Below are positions 60,342 through 64,000 of a stretch of DNA of 64,000 bases, one piece after another. The notes below the pieces were generated by a model, which was not told where the DNA came from, made no database searches, and saw only the letters and a program-made list of their open reading frames with translations. Source of the DNA: Ramlibacter sp. PS4R-6 (GTDB lineage Bacteria; Pseudomonadota; Gammaproteobacteria; Burkholderiales; Burkholderiaceae_C); the NCBI RefSeq assembly GCF_037572775.1, contig NZ_JBBHKA010000001.1, positions 2,356,001 through 2,420,000 of the forward strand, given 5' to 3'. Every line of letters starts with the position of its first letter. Positions within the stretch are counted from its first letter, which is position 1. The position numbers were made by a program, and so were the translations under genes.

Positions 60342-61632
60342 GCGGCACCATCAGCAGCGCCAGCGCGGCGGCGACCCAGAACGCTGCCGGCGAATTCTGC
60401 GCGGCGAAGGGGCCGAGCCCGAGGTACGCCAGCGCGTAGCCGCCCGCCAGCCCCACGCCCCACAGCAGCACGCAATAGGTCACCAGCGGCGCGATGACGA
60501 CGCGGTAGCAGCGCAGCACGAACACGCACATCGCCTGCGAGGAATCGCCCAGGTGGAACAGCGCCAGCACGGCGAACAGGCCCGAAGCGATCCGTACCAC
60601 CTCGGGGTTGGGCGAGTAGGCCGAAGCGATCCAGCCGCGCGCGAGGAAGACGGCCGACGCCATGGCGAGGGCCATGCCCAGGGCGATCTTGAAGCCCGTG
60701 CGGATCGCTCGGCGCGCCAGCTTCGGGTCGCCTGCGCCCAGCCAGTAGCTCACGCGCGCGCTGGTCGCGATCGACAGCGACAGGGGCACCATGTACATCA
60801 CCGCGGCGACGTTCGCCGTGACCTGGTGCGCCGCCGACGCGACCGCCCCCTGGCGCGCGATGAAGAGGGCCATCAGCGTGAACGACGTGACTTCCACCAT
60901 CACCGCCAGGCCGCCGGGCACGCCCAGGCGCGCGAAGGCGCCGATGGTGGGCCAATGCGGCCGCTCCAGCCGCTGCCAGATGGCGTAGGGTTTGTAGAAG
61001 TCCTGTGTCTTCACGAGCCACATCGAGACGGCGACCATCAGCCATTGCACGGCCACGGTGGCCCACGCACAGCCCACGGCGCCCATTTCGGGCAGGCCGA
61101 GGCCGCCGAAACAGAACCAGATCGTGAGCGGCACCTTGATCACCAGGGACAGCGCCTGCAGCACGGTGACGATGCGCGGGTGGCCCAGGCTCTGGTTCAG
61201 CGTGCCGTACAGGCGAAACAGCAGCGACGCGGGCAGCGCGAAGGTGAGCACGCCCAGGTAGCGCAGCACGTCGCCTTCCAGCGTGGCCGGCACTTCCGTC
61301 CAGTGCAGGAGCGTGCCGGGAAAGAGCAGGGCCGTGGTCCCCACCACGGTGCCGATGCCCGCGAGGTAGAGCGACTGCCGCACCGACTTGCCGAGCTCGT
61401 GGCGCTTCTGCGCGCCGTGCAGCTCCGCCCAGGTGGGCAGCAAGGCTTGCAGCACGCCGATGAGCGCGACGAAGACGGTCACGTACACGGCGGCGCCGAC
61501 CGACAGGGCCGCCAGCGCGTGTTCCGAGTAGCGGCCCGCGACGATGGTGTCGGTGACGCCGAAAGCCATCACGGCCAGCTGCCCCACCAGCACCGTCGAC
61601 GCGTGCCGGGCGATCGTCCGCAGCTCGCTCAC
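60292..61632 (-). CDS. MATE-family efflux transporter
   Basis: Na+ or H+ coupled multidrug/toxin exporter of the MATE class, 446 residues with 12 predicted membrane segments in two homologous halves. Family marks include GQLAVMAFGVTDTIVAGRYS near 17-36, LPASLLFRLYGTLNQSLGHPR near 138-158 (quoted in part), and IGAFARLGVPGGLAVMVEV at the start of the second half. The GTG start at 61632 overlaps the stop of the upstream membrane-protein gene (GTGA). The substrate cannot be predicted. Confidence 0.9.
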   Translation of the reverse strand: MSELRTIARHASTVLVGQLAVMAFGVTDTIVAGRYSEHALAALSVGAAVYVTVFVALIGVLQALLPTWAELHGAQKRHELGKSVRQSLYLAGIGTVVGTTALLFPGTLLHWTEVPATLEGDVLRYLGVLTFALPASLLFRLYGTLNQSLGHPRIVTVLQALSLVIKVPLTIWFCFGGLGLPEMGAVGCAWATVAVQWLMVAVSMWLVKTQDFYKPYAIWQRLERPHWPTIGAFARLGVPGGLAVMVEVTSFTLMALFIARQGAVASAAHQVTANVAAVMYMVPLSLSIATSARVSYWLGAGDPKLARRAIRTGFKIALGMALAMASAVFLARGWIASAYSPNPEVVRIASGLFAVLALFHLGDSSQAMCVFVLRCYRVVIAPLVTYCVLLWGVGLAGGYALAYLGLGPFAAQNSPAAFWVAAALALLMVPPILAAILWRAVRSYPG

Positions 61633-63317
61633 TTCGCGGCGGCCCTGCGGTACAGCAGCACGTTCTCGTCGCTGTCGGAAGGCCGGCGCACGCTCGCCAC
61701 GGGCTGCCAGGCCTTCATGTCGAGCGCGAGGTGCGCAGAGGCCTGCATCGGCGCGGACAGAAGCAGCCACGGGCAGGCGCCTTCGTGCGTCGCGTGGCGC
61801 AAGTCCATCGCGCCGTGGTACATGAACGCGGTGGCCTGGGCGCGCGACAGGCCCAGCTGCTCGACGCAGCCGGGGCGGTCCATCAGCTTCTGCACGTTGC
61901 GCACCAGCGGCACGTAGCTGCGCGCGTAGTCCAGCGCGGGCAGCCACAGCGTCATGAACAGCACCCACAGCAGCGCCGTTCCGGCCGCGGGCAGCACCAG
62001 GCTCTTCCAGATCACCGGGCGGTGGCGGCCCGTGCGCCAGCGCACCAGCCAGAACCACGCCAGCGTCGCCGCGATCGCCGCGACCAGGGCGATGAGCGAG
62101 AAGGTGGGCACGAAGCCAGGCGCGAGCCTCGCGACGTTCTGCGCCGGCTTGGCCGGGATGCCCGTGTGCAGCGACAGCCACACCACCCACACCGTGATCG
62201 CGCAGATGCTGAAGAAGATCAGCGAGAACCAGTCGATCAGGGCCGACACGCTGCGGCTGAGCGTCGGCAGCGAGAACGCCGCGAGCGCGGCCAGCGCCGG
62301 CAGCGCCAGCAGCAGCGAGCGGTCCGACGAGGGCGTGAAGACGGTCGTCAGCAGCGACACCACGACGAACCACAACGGCACGGCTACGTGGCGGCTCGTG
62401 AGCTGCAGCCGCCAGCGCCACAGCGTCCACAGCGCCAGCGGCCATGCGGGCCACGTGAACCACACCAACAGGCGGCCGAAGCTGCGCCACTCGTGCGGAA
62501 TGCCGGCAGGGGTCATGCGCCATTGCCACAGGCCCAGCGCGGTCGACACGGCGACGGTGATGGCGATGGCCCCGGCGACGAGCGCTGCACGCACGCCGGG
62601 CTCCAGGACCGCCGCCGGGTCCGGGTGCCGGTCAACGAGCACGACGACGATGCCGCCCACGGCGAACAGCACGGCCATGGTCGGCGCGCCGCTCAGCGAC
62701 AGCGCCACGAGGCCGATGACGAGCCCCGCGGTCGCGCTCCACGGGCGGTAGCGCAGCGCCGCGATGCCGTAGAACGCGGTCGCGGTGAAGGCGAGTTGGG
62801 CCAGCGAAGGCGTGGTCTCGTGCGAGAACTGCGCCAGGCCCAGCGTCGCGACCACCGCCAGCAAGCCGCCGTCGGCGACCGCGCGAGCGTAGTCCGTCGG
62901 CTTGGCTTCGCCGCCGAAGGCGAAAGGCACGGGCTGGGCCTGAGGGCTGCGCGCGAGGTAGTAGACGCCGTACCACGTGGCCGTGAGCGTCAGCACCAGC
63001 AGCGCGATGAAAGGCAGCCGCGCGGCGAAGTCCGGTGCGATCCAGCCCGGCGCGAGGCGCATGGCCCAGGCGCCCAGCCAGTAGGGCAGCAGGGCGTCGA
63101 ATTCGGGCGCCTGGCCCATCAGCGTGGGCGACAGCCACGACGCCCCGCCGCGGGCCAGCTCGAACATGTAGCCGAAGCCCGTGATGTCCTGGCTCTTCCA
63201 GGGCTCGCGGCCGACGAAGCCGGGCAGGACGTAGGCCGTGCAGAAGAGGATCAGGGCCAGCCGGGGCAGGCGGCGCACCGCGTCCTCGGCGACGATGGCG
63301 GGGGTGGGCTGGTTCAC
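61629..63317 (-). CDS. polytopic membrane protein, ArnT/GT39-like
   Basis: Membrane protein of about 562 residues with around 12 predicted segments and a C-terminal soluble part of about 90 residues (PGCVEQLGLSRAQATAFMYHG). The N-terminal periplasmic loop GREPWKSQDITGFGYMFELA resembles the acidic-residue loop of lipid-linked-sugar glycosyltransferases of the ArnT/GT39 group. Activity is not established; it may add a sugar to a lipid or polymer. The start is taken as GTG 63317; TTG 63341 is an option that would run into the rpmE2 terminator. It is translationally coupled to the MATE gene. Confidence 0.7.
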   Translation of the reverse strand: MNQPTPAIVAEDAVRRLPRLALILFCTAYVLPGFVGREPWKSQDITGFGYMFELARGGASWLSPTLMGQAPEFDALLPYWLGAWAMRLAPGWIAPDFAARLPFIALLVLTLTATWYGVYYLARSPQAQPVPFAFGGEAKPTDYARAVADGGLLAVVATLGLAQFSHETTPSLAQLAFTATAFYGIAALRYRPWSATAGLVIGLVALSLSGAPTMAVLFAVGGIVVVLVDRHPDPAAVLEPGVRAALVAGAIAITVAVSTALGLWQWRMTPAGIPHEWRSFGRLLVWFTWPAWPLALWTLWRWRLQLTSRHVAVPLWFVVVSLLTTVFTPSSDRSLLLALPALAALAAFSLPTLSRSVSALIDWFSLIFFSICAITVWVVWLSLHTGIPAKPAQNVARLAPGFVPTFSLIALVAAIAATLAWFWLVRWRTGRHRPVIWKSLVLPAAGTALLWVLFMTLWLPALDYARSYVPLVRNVQKLMDRPGCVEQLGLSRAQATAFMYHGAMDLRHATHEGACPWLLLSAPMQASAHLALDMKAWQPVASVRRPSDSDENVLLYRRAAAK

Positions 63318-63345
63318 TCGACGCGCATTATCGGTGCGCAAATGA

Positions 63346-63369
63346 AAAGGGCAGCCGAAGCTGCCCTTT
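63346..63369 (-). terminator. rpmE2 terminator
   Basis: On the minus strand AAAGGGCAGC and GCTGCCCTTT (plus coordinates 63360-63369 and 63346-63355) form a 10-bp stem with a TTCG tetraloop, followed by TC and ATTTG. It lies 17 nt after the rpmE2 stop. Confidence 0.85.
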
Positions 63370-63386
63370 GCGTGCGCGAAGCGGGT

Positions 63387-63638
63387 TTACTTCTTCGTGC
63401 CGAAGCGGTTGCGGAACTTCTCGACGCGGCCGCCCATGTTGTCCACGGACTTCTGGGTGCCGGTGTAGAAGGGGTGCGACTCGCTGGAGGTGTCCAGCTT
63501 GAAGAGCGGCAGCTCGCGGCCGTCGTCCGTCTTGCCCGTTTCCTTGGTCGCGACGCACGAGCGCGTCACGAACTTGAATCCGTTCGAAAGGTCCACGAAG
63601 AGCACTTCGCGGTAGTTGGGGTGAATGCCTTCTTTCAT
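63387..63638 (-). CDS. rpmE2: 50S ribosomal protein bL31, type B
   Basis: Large-subunit protein of 83 residues. It begins [20 protein letters not shown] and has only one Cys, in RSCVATKE, so it lacks the CxxC zinc motifs of type A L31. The C-terminal VEKFRNRFG is typical. The ATG at 63638 has AAGGA upstream. A perfect -10 (TATAAT) lies 73 nt before it and a terminator follows, so it is a single-gene unit. In many bacteria the type B form replaces type A when zinc is low; here no type A copy is in view. Confidence 0.95.
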   Translation of the reverse strand: MKEGIHPNYREVLFVDLSNGFKFVTRSCVATKETGKTDDGRELPLFKLDTSSESHPFYTGTQKSVDNMGGRVEKFRNRFGTKK

Positions 63639-63710
63639 GGTGTCCTTGGGTCTGGTGCGGCAGCCGGCAGGCGGGTAACACCTGCTACTTACCACTGGGG
63701 GAAGCCCGCC

Positions 63711-63716
63711 ATTATA
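63711..63716 (-). promoter_or_regulatory. -10 element of rpmE2
   Basis: TATAAT on the minus strand, in the extended context GGCTATAATGG, about 73 nt before the rpmE2 start. It implies a leader of about 65 nt. Confidence 0.55.
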
Positions 63717-63787
63717 GCCGGGCAGGCCGGTTTGCGGGAAGCGGGGCGGTTTCCCACACTCCGCGGCGCCATTGCCAAGGAATCCCC

Positions 63788-64000
63788 ATGAGTTTCGCAA
63801 CCGTCACCCTCAGCGGCAGCGCATCGGGCACCCAGGGCCGCCTGAGCACCACCGGCACCTTCACGGCAGCCATCACGGGCAACGCCGACGGCACCATCAC
63901 GGGGACCTGGTCGTTCGCCGGCACCTACCGGGACTCGGACGTGTTCTATGGCACGTCGGGCTCGAAGTCGATCTCAGGCACCCTCACCGGCACGGGCGAC
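63788..64000 (+). CDS. Gly/Thr/Ser-rich protein, start only (runs off window)
   Basis: The first 71 codons of an open frame that continues past the window. The sequence is almost entirely small polar residues with short beta-type repeats ([35 protein letters not shown]) and has no signal peptide. This composition is seen in secreted or surface proteins, for example type I-secreted RTX-like substrates, but the diagnostic parts would lie downstream. The ATG at 63788 has AAGGA 7-11 nt before it. No domain is assigned. Confidence 0.6.
   Translation, partial: MSFATVTLSGSASGTQGRLSTTGTFTAAITGNADGTITGTWSFAGTYRDSDVFYGTSGSKSISGTLTGTGD

Overview
The window is a gene-dense, GC-rich stretch of a betaproteobacterial chromosome. 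Gene content and order (rpsB-tsf-pyrH-frr-uppS-cdsA-dxr-rseP-bamA-skp-lpxD-fabZ-lpxA-lpxB-rnhB, then carAB-greA, then yhbY/rlmE-ftsH-folP-glmM), a PHB regulator (PhaR) and 3-hydroxybutyrate dehydrogenase, a Kdo hydroxylase and several typical GTG/TTG starts point to Burkholderiales, most likely a member of or close to the Comamonadaceae. That placement is an inference from gene content; no 16S gene is present. No insertion sequence, prophage, CRISPR array or replication origin was seen, and no stretch over about 300 bases lacks a gene. Most genes are housekeeping.

Layout. 1-2071: EnvZ/OmpR-type two-component pair on the minus strand (kinase cut by the window edge). 2242-7965: a small secreted protein with a SIMPL-domain protein, a metallophosphoesterase, 3-hydroxybutyrate dehydrogenase, an alpha/beta hydrolase and RelA. 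8000-12682: tRNA-Val, a TRAP transporter operon (dctP-dctQ-dctM) and divergent phaR. 12749-21392: rimO, tRNA-Leu(CAG), rnr, an SDR, and a minus-strand amidase-dadA-nnr operon. 21513-36442: the large translation, isoprenoid, outer-membrane and lipid A cluster, ending with rnhB and a SpoU-family methyltransferase. 36579-42817: carA-carB-kdoO, a terminator, then greA and a DUF4149 membrane protein. 42798-48250: yhbY divergent to rlmE, then ftsH, folP, glmM. 48400-60341: a phosphate/polyphosphate island: ppk2, ppk1, sixA, ppx, pstSCAB, phoU, phoB, phoR. 60292-64000: a MATE exporter, an ArnT-like membrane protein, bL31 type B, and the start of a Gly/Thr/Ser-rich protein cut by the window end.

How the genes work together. 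The central cluster links translation (S2, EF-Ts, ribosome recycling), UMP kinase, lipid carrier synthesis (Dxr, UppS, CdsA), outer-membrane protein assembly (RseP, BamA, Skp) and lipid A synthesis (LpxD, FabZ, LpxA, LpxB). KdoO behind carB and FtsH (which degrades LpxC in E. coli) add to the envelope theme. In the phosphate island the Pst importer, PhoU, PhoB/PhoR, two polyphosphate kinases and an exopolyphosphatase sit together, and Pho-box-like direct repeats lie before both pstS and ppk1.

Most notable non-coding signals: an 11-bp closing stem with an internal hairpin in the carA leader; widely spaced inverted repeats ahead of ompR; a palindrome in the ftsH promoter region; an intrinsic terminator directly ahead of greA; a hairpin abutting the envZ ribosome binding site; a tandem-repeat insert in dctM; and an rnr gene with no ordinary start codon where the conserved protein begins. 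None of these amounts to a demonstrated new system; the carA leader and the Pho-box pair are the best candidates for follow-up.
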